DNA from: PALSA-607 sp036509315
GTDB taxonomy: Bacteria > Actinomycetota > Actinomycetes > Acidothermales > Acidothermaceae
DNA length: 64,000 nucleotides
NCBI GenBank assembly: GCA_036509315.1
Contig: DATCFU010000153.1
Span: 9,568 to 73,567, forward strand
Reading direction: 5' to 3'
The first letter of the stretch is position 1; the number at the start of each line of letters is the position of its first letter. A program made the position numbers and the translations under genes. The notes below the pieces were generated by a model, which saw only the letters and a program-made list of their open reading frames with translations, did no database searches and had not been told where the DNA came from. Positions 41,129-51,846 of the stretch are shown here, in pieces.

Positions 41129-41134
41129 GTCTAG
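41123..41134. repeat. Duplicated GTCTAG at convergent stop codons
   Basis: GTCTAG is repeated directly (41123-41128 and 41129-41134). The pimB frame reads TAG then TAG two codons later. On the other strand the convergent membrane-protein gene also reads TAG (41133-41131) then an in-frame TAG. Confidence 0.85.
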
Positions 41135-42480
41135 GCGGGGGCGACCTGGAAGTGCGGGGCGTCGGGGTTTGCTCTGGTGGTCGGTTGGTGCCGCCAGGTG
41201 AGCGCAGTCGCGGTGACGACGGCGACGGCGGTTCCAGCTAGCCATGCGGTCGTTTGCGCGGCACCGATGTGGTGGGCCAGATCGACCGGAAGGTAGATCC
41301 GCCATGGTTTGTTGAACACCCCACCTGGGGTCCAGTTGATCACCGCGCCAAATGCGTGCAGCGCGACGCTGATCGTCGCAAGAGCAGCGAATGTCGTACG
41401 ACGAACCCGCGTGTGTGACGTCCACTCGCGCCACATCAGGGTCAGCAGTGGCACGCACAGGCTCAACGTCTCAAGAGTCGTGCGGTAGGAGTAGAAACCG
41501 TCGCCGCCGCCGAAGCGGATACCCCAAAGCTGCAGGACCAGGTACGCGAATCCGGCCACGGTCGACCAACGTACCCACGGCGGCGCCACTGCCCACGCCG
41601 CGCGAGCGCCGGGCAGCACCAGGAGAAGCGCGGGGGTCATGACCAGCATGCCGCGCTCGGGTGAAACGAAGTCCCCGGCGAGCCCGATGATCAGTGCACT
41701 CACCTTGTGACCGGACGCCGCTACCGGCTGGTCGTAGCCCCCGAAGATCGAGATCCCGCCCCACAACGCGTTGTTGTATGCGAGCAAGATTGCGCCGCCT
41801 GCGAGCGCTCCGACTCCGATCAACAGCGGCTTCAGTTGCTTCGTGTGCACGATCGCTGCGATGCAGAAGACGAGTGCTACGACCCCAAGATGCGGTCGGA
41901 TGAGGATGGCGGATCCCGCGGCCAAACCAGCGAGCAGCCATTGATTTCGGACCACGCAGATGAGTGTGAGCAGGACTGCTGCTTGTGCGGGGCCGTGCGT
42001 CCATAGTTCGTGGGCTGAGACCGTCCAGGTTCCGGTCGCGAAAGCCAGGAGCGCGGCCGCGACGAGGGCGGCTCGACGGCTCACCAGCCGACAACAAAGC
42101 GAAAAGGCAAACGCGGCAGCGAGAGCCGAGGCTGCCGCTGCCGCCAGCGCGCTGGGATAGACCGGAGGAGGGTTGCCTCGGCCCAGTGCCGCATAGAACG
42201 GCGCCGCCCAAAAGATCGTGCCCGGGAGTCGGTTCGTCACGTAGCGCGGGCCGACGTGGTAGAGCCACGCAACGTGCCCTTGGAAACCCGTGAGCGTCGC
42301 ATTGCCGTGTATTGCTAGCTGCCACGCGGCGATCGCGGTCGACTGTGCGTCATTGTTGCTTGGTGCGTGATAGTTCGCGGTTGCAGCCAAGACTGCGAAG
42401 GCGATGACGCCAACTAGGAAGGCGTCGAACCAAACGGGGCGCTCGGGTAAGCGGCCGACGTCGACGTCGGCTGGTCGCAT
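41131..42480 (-). CDS. Polytopic GT-C-like membrane glycosyltransferase candidate
   Basis: The 449-residue membrane protein starts at the ATG at 42480 (MRPADVDVGRLPERP). About ten or more hydrophobic helices are spaced as in GT39/GT87 mannosyltransferase-like proteins. The first extracytoplasmic loop has an acidic residue in NYHAPSNNDAQSTAIAAW, the position of the metal- or acceptor-binding Asp in GT-C enzymes. Further aromatic loop segments are HVGPRYVTNRLPGT and HELWTHGPAQA. I cannot assign a family with certainty. It lies 7 bp downstream of the Flp pilin gene and on the same strand, so pilin or wall glycosylation using a lipid-linked sugar is a plausible role. Confidence 0.65.
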   Translation of the reverse strand: MRPADVDVGRLPERPVWFDAFLVGVIAFAVLAATANYHAPSNNDAQSTAIAAWQLAIHGNATLTGFQGHVAWLYHVGPRYVTNRLPGTIFWAAPFYAALGRGNPPPVYPSALAAAAASALAAAFAFSLCCRLVSRRAALVAAALLAFATGTWTVSAHELWTHGPAQAAVLLTLICVVRNQWLLAGLAAGSAILIRPHLGVVALVFCIAAIVHTKQLKPLLIGVGALAGGAILLAYNNALWGGISIFGGYDQPVAASGHKVSALIIGLAGDFVSPERGMLVMTPALLLVLPGARAAWAVAPPWVRWSTVAGFAYLVLQLWGIRFGGGDGFYSYRTTLETLSLCVPLLTLMWREWTSHTRVRRTTFAALATISVALHAFGAVINWTPGGVFNKPWRIYLPVDLAHHIGAAQTTAWLAGTAVAVVTATALTWRHQPTTRANPDAPHFQVAPA

Positions 42481-42487
42481 TAGTCCG

Positions 42488-42694
42488 CTAGGGGGTGCAA
42501 GAGCCGGTAGACGTAGTCCCGTTGCTGATGCCGTTGCACGTCTTCTGGAACTTGGACTTGACCACGCTTCCGAGCGCAAAGACGATGACCACGATGACGG
42601 CAGCGATTGCTGCGATGAGCAGCCCGTATTCGACGGCAGACGCGCCTTTGTCGTCCTTCACGTGGCGGCGCACTGCCACCATGTAGGCGATCAT
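42488..42694 (-). CDS. flp: Flp/Fap-type pilin
   Basis: The 68-residue class IVb prepilin starts at the ATG at 42694 (GAAGGG 7 nt upstream). The prepilin peptidase site is clear: G17 followed by ASAVEYGLL, with the essential Glu at +5 and Tyr at +6. A hydrophobic helix (LLIAAIAAVIVVIVFALG) follows, then a short Ser/Thr/Gly-rich C-terminus with two cysteines that may form a disulfide. This is the structural subunit of the Tad pilus. No TadV/CpaA prepilin peptidase is in the window. Confidence 0.93.
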   Translation of the reverse strand: MIAYMVAVRRHVKDDKGASAVEYGLLIAAIAAVIVVIVFALGSVVKSKFQKTCNGISNGTTSTGSCTP

Positions 42695-42896
42695 GGACGA
42701 ACCCTTCGCGGTGATCGGTGCTGACCCGGGTCTGCCGGAGTCAACTGCCAGGCGTAACCCACCCAGCGTCTTGAGCCTGCGCCCTCCATCTGCCATGTGG
42801 TATCGGACGCTTGGTCGAAAACTGCGTACTGACGGGGGATGGCAGACCGCCGCTTTCCAGACTATTGTGCGCGCCCCACGAAGGTGCAGCTCGCGT

Positions 42897-43532
42897 CTAC
42901 TGTTCAGGCGACTTGATCAGGCGCAATCGCATGGCCGCCATCAGCGCTTGGGCGCGGTTCGCCGCGCCGAGCTTCTCGTAGAGCTTGGAGATGTGCGTCT
43001 TGGTCGTCGACTCGCTGATGTAGAGCTGGCGGGCGATCGCGGCGACACCGAGGCCATCGGCTAGGAGCTGCAGCACTTCGCGTTCGCGCGGACTCAACTG
43101 CGGTCCGGACGGCGTGAGGCGACGGCGCATCGCTTCGGCGAGATCGCTGGCCGAGAACGACCTTGGCGAGACGACGGCGTGGCGGGCGGCGGAGACGACG
43201 TCTTCGGCGGGAGCGTCCTTCGCGACGAATGCCGAGGCGCCGGCCTCGAGGGCACCGAACAGCTGCTCGTCACCCGCATACATCGTGAGCACGACGATGC
43301 CGATTTCGTCGTTCTGGTCGCGCAATGTGCGGGCCAGGTCGAGGCCGTTTCCGTCCGGTAGCCGGACGTCGACAACTACCACGTCAGGCTGGTGCTGCTT
43401 GGCCAACGCTACCGCTTCAGCTACTGAGCCGGCCTCGGCAACGACCGAAAAGTCCTCAGCGCGCTCGAACGCCCGACGCAACCCCTGGCGGATCAGCTCA
43501 TGGTCGTCGACAAGCAGCACGGTCGCGACCAT
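42897..43532 (-). CDS. NarL/FixJ-family response regulator
   Basis: The 211-residue two-domain regulator has a receiver domain with an acidic pocket (LLVDDHELIRQGL), phospho-acceptor Asp in VVVDVRLPDGNGLDL, Thr/Ser in IVVLTMYAGDEQ and Lys in VAKDAP, followed by a LuxR-type helix-turn-helix (LSPREREVLQLLADGLGVAAIARQLYISESTTKTHISKLYEKL). It is paired with the sensor kinase 32 bp upstream. Both sit between the Flp pilin gene and tadC on the same strand, so they probably regulate pilus expression. Confidence 0.94.
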   Translation of the reverse strand: MVATVLLVDDHELIRQGLRRAFERAEDFSVVAEAGSVAEAVALAKQHQPDVVVVDVRLPDGNGLDLARTLRDQNDEIGIVVLTMYAGDEQLFGALEAGASAFVAKDAPAEDVVSAARHAVVSPRSFSASDLAEAMRRRLTPSGPQLSPREREVLQLLADGLGVAAIARQLYISESTTKTHISKLYEKLGAANRAQALMAAMRLRLIKSPEQ

Positions 43533-43564
43533 CGCAGTTCCTTTCTTCTCGCTTGCCGCCGACG

Positions 43565-45325
43565 TTACCGTGCCGAGCGCGAATCCGGCCGCACCGGGAC
43601 GTCGCCCAGGTCATCGAGCCTGTCGTTTCCAGGCGAAGTAGCGTCGTTCCCCGTCTCGAGGTCAGAAAACTCGCCCACTCGGACGTCGACGAAGGTGCCG
43701 TGCGGTTCGCGCGAACCCATGGTCAGATCTGCTCCGAGCCGGGCGGCGCGCTCGCGCATGACCTCAAGCCCGAAGCTGTCGTGACGCCCGGTGCCCATGC
43801 CTCGGCCATCGTCTTCGATCCGCAGGTGGGCGTTCGGCGGGTCGACGCGCAGCGTCACCCACAAGTGCTCGGCCGCAGCGTGCTTGCGGGCATTCGTGAT
43901 GGCTTCCTGGGCGATGCGCAGCAACTCGGTCTCGGCCGCGATCGGAAGCCGGTCGGGTGATTCCTCCAAGACCAGGTGCACGGAGAACGTGGTCCCGACG
44001 CTGACGGCACGCACATAGTCCGAGAGCGCGGTGCCGAGGGCAACTTGCGCCTGCACCTCGCTGCGCAGGTCGAAGATCGACAATCGGAGTTCCCCGACCA
44101 TGCGGGTGATCTCGCCGCGCAGTTTGCGCAGCACGTCGGCCATTGGCGGGTTGCCCGTTCGCGCGTGCTCTTGCGCGTCTTGGGACGCCTCGGCGACCAG
44201 ATCGTCGACGGCGTAGCCCAGCGATGCCAGTTCTTGCGCGATCCCGTCATGGATCTCTCGCGCCAGGCGACGGCGTTCCTCCGACGTTGCGATCGAGCGC
44301 ACCTCCCCAAAGAGCAGCGCGGTCTCAAGCCGCAGCGCGGTCTCGTCGACCATCCGCATCGCTGGCTCAACTAGCCGCAACTCAGAGCTGGCTGGCCCGG
44401 TGCGATAGCTGGGGGGGCGCTGCCCCGTCTCGAGGGCGACCAGTCCGAAGGTTCGTGAACCCATCCGCAGGGGCAGCACGGTATGACCGAAACGCGTCGG
44501 GTCGGACGCCGTGGGGCTGTGGCCGAGCGGCTCGCTGGCCAGCGTCGGGCCCGGGGTGAGCCAGGCTTTGCCGAGCGGGGTGTCGTCGGTAAGAGACGTG
44601 TCCCAGTCGACGAAGCTCGCGCCCTCAAGTGCGAGCGGGAGCAGCCGCCCACCCTCGGCGCGCACGAACACCGCTCCCCGTTCGTACGGCAACTGAGCAC
44701 GTAGCGTCTGCAGGAGTCCTTGGGCCAGGCTCACCGGGTCGAGGCCCCCGACGAGTTGCCGGCTCACCGTCCGCAGCTGGCTGAGCAGCTCGTACGCATC
44801 TTCATACGATCGGTTTTGGTCGGATCCGGCCGACGCGGCGGCCAGCCGGCGAATCCATGCGGCAAGCAGGCCGACTGCTAACGCGAGCAGCACCCATTGA
44901 CTGGAGTTCGCCGCAAAGGTGTGCAGAGCCGTGGGGTTCTTCGCGATCAGGTGACCGGTGAGCAACACGAATGCGGCAATGCCAGTCGCGGTGACGGCCG
45001 GCACCAGACCGTAAATCAATCCCGCCGCAAAGGCCGGTGCCAACAAGTAGGGCAGCAGGCCTGTGCGGTCAGACGGCGGAGCGATGACGGCACCGGCGGC
45101 GATGCATGCCTCGAGCGTCGGCAGCAATCGCCGAACCACCACGTTGCTGCTGGGTATGTAGGCCACGGCTGCGGCAGCGACAAGAACCAACGCGCCGGCG
45201 ACTGTACGGCGCGGGTGTGCGTCGAGGGCGGCCACGACGAAACAGAAGCCGAGCAGACCGAGCCGGACGGCGAATGCGAGCGTGCGTGGCTCAGCGAGCC
45301 TCGCCCATCGTCGTCCCTGCTTCAT
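43565..45325 (-). CDS. NarL-type sensor histidine kinase with GAF domain
   Basis: The 586-residue membrane kinase has five or six N-terminal hydrophobic helices (about 15-155) forming a membrane sensor. A GAF-like domain follows (about 185-335, with QTLRAQLPYERGAVFVRAEGG). The HisKA_3 phosphotransfer helix reads RRRLAREIHDGIAQELASLGYAVDDL, and the ATPase domain has an N box (LLRIAQEAITNARKHAAAEHLWV) and G box (EDDGRGMGTG). It phosphorylates the response regulator encoded next. The signal is unknown. The 39-bp gap to tadC shows a duplicated gene end. Confidence 0.93.
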   Translation of the reverse strand: MKQGRRWARLAEPRTLAFAVRLGLLGFCFVVAALDAHPRRTVAGALVLVAAAAVAYIPSSNVVVRRLLPTLEACIAAGAVIAPPSDRTGLLPYLLAPAFAAGLIYGLVPAVTATGIAAFVLLTGHLIAKNPTALHTFAANSSQWVLLALAVGLLAAWIRRLAAASAGSDQNRSYEDAYELLSQLRTVSRQLVGGLDPVSLAQGLLQTLRAQLPYERGAVFVRAEGGRLLPLALEGASFVDWDTSLTDDTPLGKAWLTPGPTLASEPLGHSPTASDPTRFGHTVLPLRMGSRTFGLVALETGQRPPSYRTGPASSELRLVEPAMRMVDETALRLETALLFGEVRSIATSEERRRLAREIHDGIAQELASLGYAVDDLVAEASQDAQEHARTGNPPMADVLRKLRGEITRMVGELRLSIFDLRSEVQAQVALGTALSDYVRAVSVGTTFSVHLVLEESPDRLPIAAETELLRIAQEAITNARKHAAAEHLWVTLRVDPPNAHLRIEDDGRGMGTGRHDSFGLEVMRERAARLGADLTMGSREPHGTFVDVRVGEFSDLETGNDATSPGNDRLDDLGDVPVRPDSRSAR

Positions 45326-45334
45326 CGGCTCGTC

Positions 45335-45376
45335 CTAGTGGTTGAACACTGCTGGTGGTTTTTGCTAGTGGTTGAA
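45335..45376. repeat. 12-bp direct repeat duplicating the tadC 3' end
   Basis: CTAGTGGTTGAA occurs at 45335-45346 and 45365-45376 (period 30). On the minus strand this reads TTC AAC CAC TAG twice in the same frame, so a second copy of the last three codons plus stop follows the real tadC end ten codons later. Confidence 0.88.
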
Positions 45377-46303
45377 AAGTGAGTGATAGGCCGAGATCGC
45401 GGCAGGTCCCATGACCACGATGAACAGCGCGGGCAGGATGCAGAAGACGAGGGGAAACAGGATCTTCACCGGTACCTTCTGCGCCATCTCTTCTGCGCGT
45501 TGGCTGCGCTTGACCCGCAGATCCCTGGCCTGTACACGCAGCACGCTCGCCACCGGGATGCCGAACGTATCGGCCTGCACCATCGCGGTGACGAAGCCGC
45601 GTAGCTCCGCTACGTTCGTCCGCTCGGCAACAGCGCGCAAGGCGTCGATTCTGGCCAACCCGATCTGCATCTCCTGAAGAACACGGAACAGCTCCTCGGC
45701 CAATGGGCCCTGGGTGTTGCGGGCCACCTGCGACAGTGCCGCGTCGAACGGCAGGCCGGCCTCGACCGAGATCGTGAGGAGGTCCATCGAGTCAGGCAGG
45801 TCGCGGCGAATTCGCTCGTTGCGGTTGTACGCCGTTTGATACAGCACGAGGTCCGGCGCGAAGTAGCCGAGCGGGCCTAACAAGACCGTTACTCCTGCCG
45901 TCACGGCAAGGCCGCCACCGAGCGCCAACGGTAAGGCAACTCCGACCGCCACCCCACAGACCAGGCCGATGACCTTGAACGCGAGGATGCGTTCGACGTC
46001 CCAACCAGCCGGGTTTCCTGCGAGGTCGATGCGATGGCGCAGCTTCGACGCCTCATCGCGCAGGCGTAGCTGGCCACCGAACCGGCTGAGGCGCAGCAGA
46101 ATGGGGCCGAATACGCGCTCGACAAATGGCCGGTCGAGTTCACGCCTTGCCTCGTCGCGCCGCGGGCTCAGTGCGTCGAGCGCAGCCAGCGATCGGTTGA
46201 CCTGCTGGCGGTCGGAGGCCGTCGCGCCGAGCGCCATGACGAGGCCAACGATGCTGGCGAAGATGGCGATGACGCCGCCCACTAGCAGCAGCTGTTCCGT
46301 CAC
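45365..46303 (-). CDS. tadC: Tad pilus inner-membrane platform protein TadC
   Basis: The 312-residue type II secretion F-domain protein has an N-terminal helix, a cytoplasmic region (ARRELDRPFVERVFGPILLRLS), then two helices around 115-160. The T2SSF domain reads RRDLPDSMDLLTISVEAGLPFDAALSQVARNTQGPLAEEL, and two C-terminal helices follow. It forms the pilus assembly platform with the TadB part of the neighbouring fusion. It lies 1 bp downstream of that gene. Confidence 0.92.
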   Translation of the reverse strand: MTEQLLLVGGVIAIFASIVGLVMALGATASDRQQVNRSLAALDALSPRRDEARRELDRPFVERVFGPILLRLSRFGGQLRLRDEASKLRHRIDLAGNPAGWDVERILAFKVIGLVCGVAVGVALPLALGGGLAVTAGVTVLLGPLGYFAPDLVLYQTAYNRNERIRRDLPDSMDLLTISVEAGLPFDAALSQVARNTQGPLAEELFRVLQEMQIGLARIDALRAVAERTNVAELRGFVTAMVQADTFGIPVASVLRVQARDLRVKRSQRAEEMAQKVPVKILFPLVFCILPALFIVVMGPAAISAYHSLFNH

Positions 46304-46304
46304 C

Positions 46305-48340
46305 TCAGACCTCGACCTTCACGACGCGACGCAGCCAGACAATGCCCGTAATCATCAAGATGATCATGACCCCGAGCAGCGTGACGCCTAGTGGATCAGT
46401 GAACAGCGGCTTGATATACGTAGGGCGTACAAGGATCAGGTAGGTGGCGAAGATCGGTGGCAGTGCGCCCAAGATCCAGGCCGACAGCCTGCCTTCGGCC
46501 GACAGGCCGCGGACCTGCCGGCGTAGTCGCTCGCGTTCGCGGATCGTCGCTGCCACGGTGGTCAGGATCTCGGCCAGATTTCCGCCAACCTCGCGATGGA
46601 TCCGGATCGCCATGACGATCCACGCAAAGTCCTGGCTGGCCATGCGTGTCGCGATGCCTTCGAGGGCATCCTCCACGGGCATCCCAAGGCGGGTCTCGAC
46701 CAGTGCGCGATTGAACTCGATGGACATGGGTTGGATGTCTTCGCGGACGACGGCGTCCATGGCCTGAGCGAGTGAGTGACCGACCGAGATGCTTCCGGCG
46801 ATGAGCTGCAGCGTGTCTGGCAACTGTTCGAGGAATGCAGTCGAGCGGCGGCTTTCCCTCATGACCAGGTAGGCGATCGGTGCGCCAATGCCGATCAAGA
46901 TACCCAGAATGGCTGCCACGGCGGATCCCCCGCCGAGAAGCAGGAAAACCACGCCGAGGCCGACTGCGGATCCGGCCTGGACGACGAGCCATTCGGCTGG
47001 CTTCAGCGGCACCCCAGCCGCTTCGAGACGCCGGCCCAGCCGCGCATCGAAGTCTCGGGAGACGACCAATCGGCCCGCTAGCTGAACCGCCGAGCGCGTC
47101 ACCGAGCTATCGCCGAGCGCGGTCGGTTGCGGCTCTGCGCGCGTGGTCCGGCCGGCGAGTGTGTAGAACGACAGGCGGCGCCGCATTCTCGTGTCGCGGG
47201 TGTCCAGCAGCCTCGCGTTGAATGCGAGCAGCACGAAGATCGCGAGCAGCCCGACGAAGACGGCGGCGATCCCGATGATCAGGTACGTATGGCTCCCGAG
47301 CGGTGTGATCGTCACCTTCTCAGGCCGCGGGCTCGCCGCCGCAGCTTGTTTCGACGCTGTACTGCCGGCAACAGTTGTGCTCGAAAGCTGGTACGCCGCC
47401 GTATCGGTGACGGTTGTGTTGCCGGCCTTCGCGGTAACCGCCACCGTCACGCCGACGCCCGCAAACTGGGCCGGAACTTGTGCGGTGATCAGGATCTCGG
47501 TCGAGATGTCCTGCGCTGCGCTGCGAAACGCGGCCGCGAAATCCGCGGCCTGCTGAGTCGCAAACAGCCGACCGCCCGACGCAGCCGTTAGCTCTTGGAG
47601 TGGAGCGACCTGCGTCGCAGTTGTGCCGAGGGAAAACGCATCGACGACAGCGCCCGACAGCTGCGCCGCAGAGACGGTCTGGGAAAGTGACGCCTTGCTT
47701 GAGTCGTCCCGGCTACCAGCGAGCAACACAATGGTCCGCGAGCCGGTTGTCCCGACGGCCCTTTGCGCCACCATGGTGGCGTCGTACAGCGCTGTTCCGC
47801 CGTTCGCCGCGAGGCCGTTGATGTCTGCGGTGAGCGCCGCGCGATCGACGGTCGGCGCTACGACCAGCGAACCGGTGGTCGAAGCAGTCACGAGCCCGAC
47901 CTTTGTGTCCGGCGGGACGGCCTTCAGAAACGCCAGCGCGGCACTTTGGGCGCCGGCCAGGCCAGTGCCTTTCATGCCGCTGCTGGTATCGACAACGAGC
48001 ACGGCGGTGCGGCTCGCTTCGGGCAGTGCGCTCGCGGTCGCACTCCCGACCGCCATCGCTTTGCTGTCGACCGGCGTGCCGTTGAGGAAGACGTGCACTG
48101 ATGCAAGGTCGACCGACTCACCGGCTGGCAGGCCAATCGCACTGAACGTGACGTCGAGCTGGCCGGGCTTGCTCGACTGGCTCTCAATGCGTCCGGTCGG
48201 CTGCACCGACGGGGTCGCCGCGCTTGCGGTCGGTGCGGGTGTTGCCGCCATGGCTGGCGAAATCGAGAACGCAACTGGCCCCGCACTCAGTGCCAGCGCC
48301 GCGATACCGATGACTCCGGTCGCCCACGCGCCGGCGTGCT

Positions 48341-48344
<4 letters not shown>
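46305..48344 (-). CDS. tadB: Secreted vWA domain fused to TadB platform protein
   Basis: The 679-residue protein is a chimera. After a signal sequence (about 1-34, ending AMAATPA) comes an extracytoplasmic von Willebrand A domain (about 110-290), with the MIDAS region VVDTSSGMKG at 117-126 and TGGTALYD-like NGGTALYDATMVA. A Ser/Ala linker and a membrane helix (about 354-376) lead to a TadB-type F domain (about 430-679) with FLEQLPDTLQLIAGSISVGHSLAQAM and two terminal helices. The MIDAS motif is DxSxG (D119, S121, G123) rather than DxSxS, so metal binding may be weak. It overlaps tadA by 4 bp. A sensor or adhesion module tethered to the assembly platform is implied. Confidence 0.88.
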
Positions 48345-49767
<1,423 letters not shown>

Positions 49768-49771
<4 letters not shown>

Positions 49772-50967
49772 GACGTCTTCGACTTTCTCCGCAACAGCCC
49801 GCGACGATCCGTTCGCAAGTTCGCTGCGATCGGGTCGGCCGCGCGCGCCAGCGGCAGTACGTAGTCGTCGCCGAACTGCCGAATGGCCATGCTCACAGGA
49901 TGGGTCGGATCGTCAAGCATGATCGGCACGCCGCGGTTGATGGAGGCCGGCACGGCACGCGACGACGGGATGTGCAACGCGATCGGCACCCGCAACGTCT
50001 TCTCCACCTCCGACAGTGCAAGCCCGACCTTGGAGTCAGCGCGGTTGAGCACGACTCGCAACCGCTCACGCGGATAGTTGAGCAGGTCGAGCGTTTCGAG
50101 TGTGAGCTTGAGATTCTTCAGCGCGGGGATATCGAGAGTCGCGAGCAGGGCGATGACGTCGGACTGGTCGAATGCCGCCAACACGTGGTCGGTAAACGCG
50201 GGTGGTGTGTCGACGACGACGAAGGCGAATTCCTCTCGCAACAACTGCAGGATCGTCGTGATGAGCGACGCCGGCACGGTCTCGGCGGAGCCCGGTTCGA
50301 CCGGTGCCACCAACGCAGAGAGGCCGGGCGAGTGCGGTGTCAGTAGCGCGGTGACTGCAGGTAGGTCGAGTGTTTCGAGTAGCGGTACAGCGTCGGCCAG
50401 TGTGTGTGCAGGGAACAGCTGAAGCACGATAGCGACGTCGCCAAAGTTCAGGTCGAGATCGACAAGACAGACTTCCCGGCGGCCGCCATCAGCCAGTGAT
50501 GCGGCGAGATTGCTTGCAAGCGTGGTCTTTCCGCAGCCGCCCTTGGCCGAGAAGACAGTGACCACGACTCCGCGGCGGCCGTCTTCACCGTCGCCGTGCG
50601 AAGCGCGTTGACGCATCGCGGCTGCAACGTCACGGACCCGTCGCACCGCGTCGTTCACACCCGCAAGGTTGCGTTCCTCGACAACTTCGCGAATGCCGTT
50701 GCGCAGCGCGTCAACAAGCAGGGGAGTGTCGATGCGCCGACGCACCAGAACGACGCCGAGGCTCGTCCGGGTGATCCGCATGCTGTCGCTCAGGTGGAAC
50801 GCAGCGTCCTGGTCGACGGACGGGCCGAGGACGACGGCATCCTCACCGGGGTGTGCCTCGAGGTGGCGGCGAAGGTCATCGAGTGTCTTCAGGACAAGCA
50901 CACCAGGCCCGAGTGCGGACCGCAGGGTTTCCGCTCGGGTCGGGTCGGCTTCGACAATGACGCTCAT
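49768..50967 (-). CDS. tadZ: TadZ/CpaE-like pilus-localisation ATPase
   Basis: The 399-residue protein has an N-terminal receiver-like region without a convincing phospho-acceptor (MSVIVEADPTRAETLRSALG) followed by a MinD/ParA-type ATPase. The deviant Walker A is FSAKGGCGKTTLASNLA, the switch region VCLVDLDLNFGDVAIVLQL, and VVDTPPAFTDHVLAAFDQSD follows. TadZ/CpaE proteins place the Tad machinery in the cell. The start codon follows a 14-bp duplication that separates it from the cpaB stop; the 3' end overlaps tadA by 4 bp. Confidence 0.92.
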
Positions 50968-50988
50968 GACTGGGTACTCATGACTGGG
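50963..50988. repeat. Tandem duplication at the cpaB/tadZ junction
   Basis: CTCATGACTGGG is present at 50963-50974 and 50977-50988 (period 14). On the minus strand each copy holds an ATGA. The upstream copy carries the cpaB TGA and the downstream copy the tadZ ATG. Confidence 0.9.
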
Positions 50989-51691
50989 CGTCGTTCGTGA
51001 CGTTCGTTGCGTTGGTGGGCGGCAGCGACGGGACCGAGGAATTCGGGGTCAGGAGCGTGAGATAGAGGGCGCCTGCCGACTGCGCGAAGATCAGGGTCTG
51101 TGCTTGCGCGGCCGTGACACCGAAGGTGACGACGTCGGATTGCTGCGTCGTGCCGGTTGCTTGGCCCGACGACGGCACCAGCGTGCGGCTGCCGACCGCG
51201 ATGACCGAGACTCGCGGGAGGATCAGCTTCGTGGAGCCACCCGCGGTCAGGAATACGGCCACTTGCGATCCAGGGGCGACGAAGCCATTGACCCCTGCCG
51301 GGCCTGGAAGGGCAACACTCAACGCCATCGTCCCCGCCGTGGGGATCGTCAGCGCGCTCGACGCCCCTTGCTTGCCGAACTTCGTGAACAGAATCTGCTC
51401 GCCGGGGTAGATGGGTGCCAGGGTGACCAGGTTGGCTACTGGGTCAATCGTCGCGAGCGCTCCAGCGGCAACGGCTTCGCGGGCGACCTTGCTGAACTGG
51501 AGGTCGCCTTCGGCAGACGCAGCAGCCCCCGTCGTCCCGGCTGGAATGATCTTTTTTGCGATCAGGATCCGCTCGGGAGCCTCGCGGGCCTTGACCTTCT
51601 GGTTCACGTCGTGGACGTAGATCAGCACCAGGCCGGCCCCGAGGGCGGCGATCAGGACGGCGGCGACGAGCAGGACCGTGCGGCGTCCCAT
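50978..51691 (-). CDS. cpaB: CpaB/RcpC-like SAF-domain pilus protein
   Basis: The 237-residue protein has one N-terminal membrane helix (about 6-25) and an extracytoplasmic SAF domain (IAKKIIPAGTTG and GEQILFTKFGKQG), followed by a beta-rich region (VALPGPAGVNGFVAPGSQVAVFLT) typical of Flp pilus assembly protein CpaB. It is the first gene of the tadZ-tadA-vWAtadB-tadC series on the minus strand. In Gram-negatives it acts with an outer-membrane secretin; here, with no secretin gene, it probably works in the wall zone. The 155-bp upstream gap holds no gene. Confidence 0.85.
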   Translation of the reverse strand: MGRRTVLLVAAVLIAALGAGLVLIYVHDVNQKVKAREAPERILIAKKIIPAGTTGAAASAEGDLQFSKVAREAVAAGALATIDPVANLVTLAPIYPGEQILFTKFGKQGASSALTIPTAGTMALSVALPGPAGVNGFVAPGSQVAVFLTAGGSTKLILPRVSVIAVGSRTLVPSSGQATGTTQQSDVVTFGVTAAQAQTLIFAQSAGALYLTLLTPNSSVPSLPPTNATNVTNDAQS

Positions 51692-51846
51692 TCGGCGTCA
51701 CCACTCCCTTCGCGTGCAGGTAAGACTGACGCGCATACTCGCACCTCTGCGGGCAGCCGGGCAGGCCTGACCACGCAGGATGCGTTGACTAAGTCCCGCA
51801 AGCCTACGGGGGCGGCGGGACTTCGGTCATCTTGCGCGAGGTGGGC

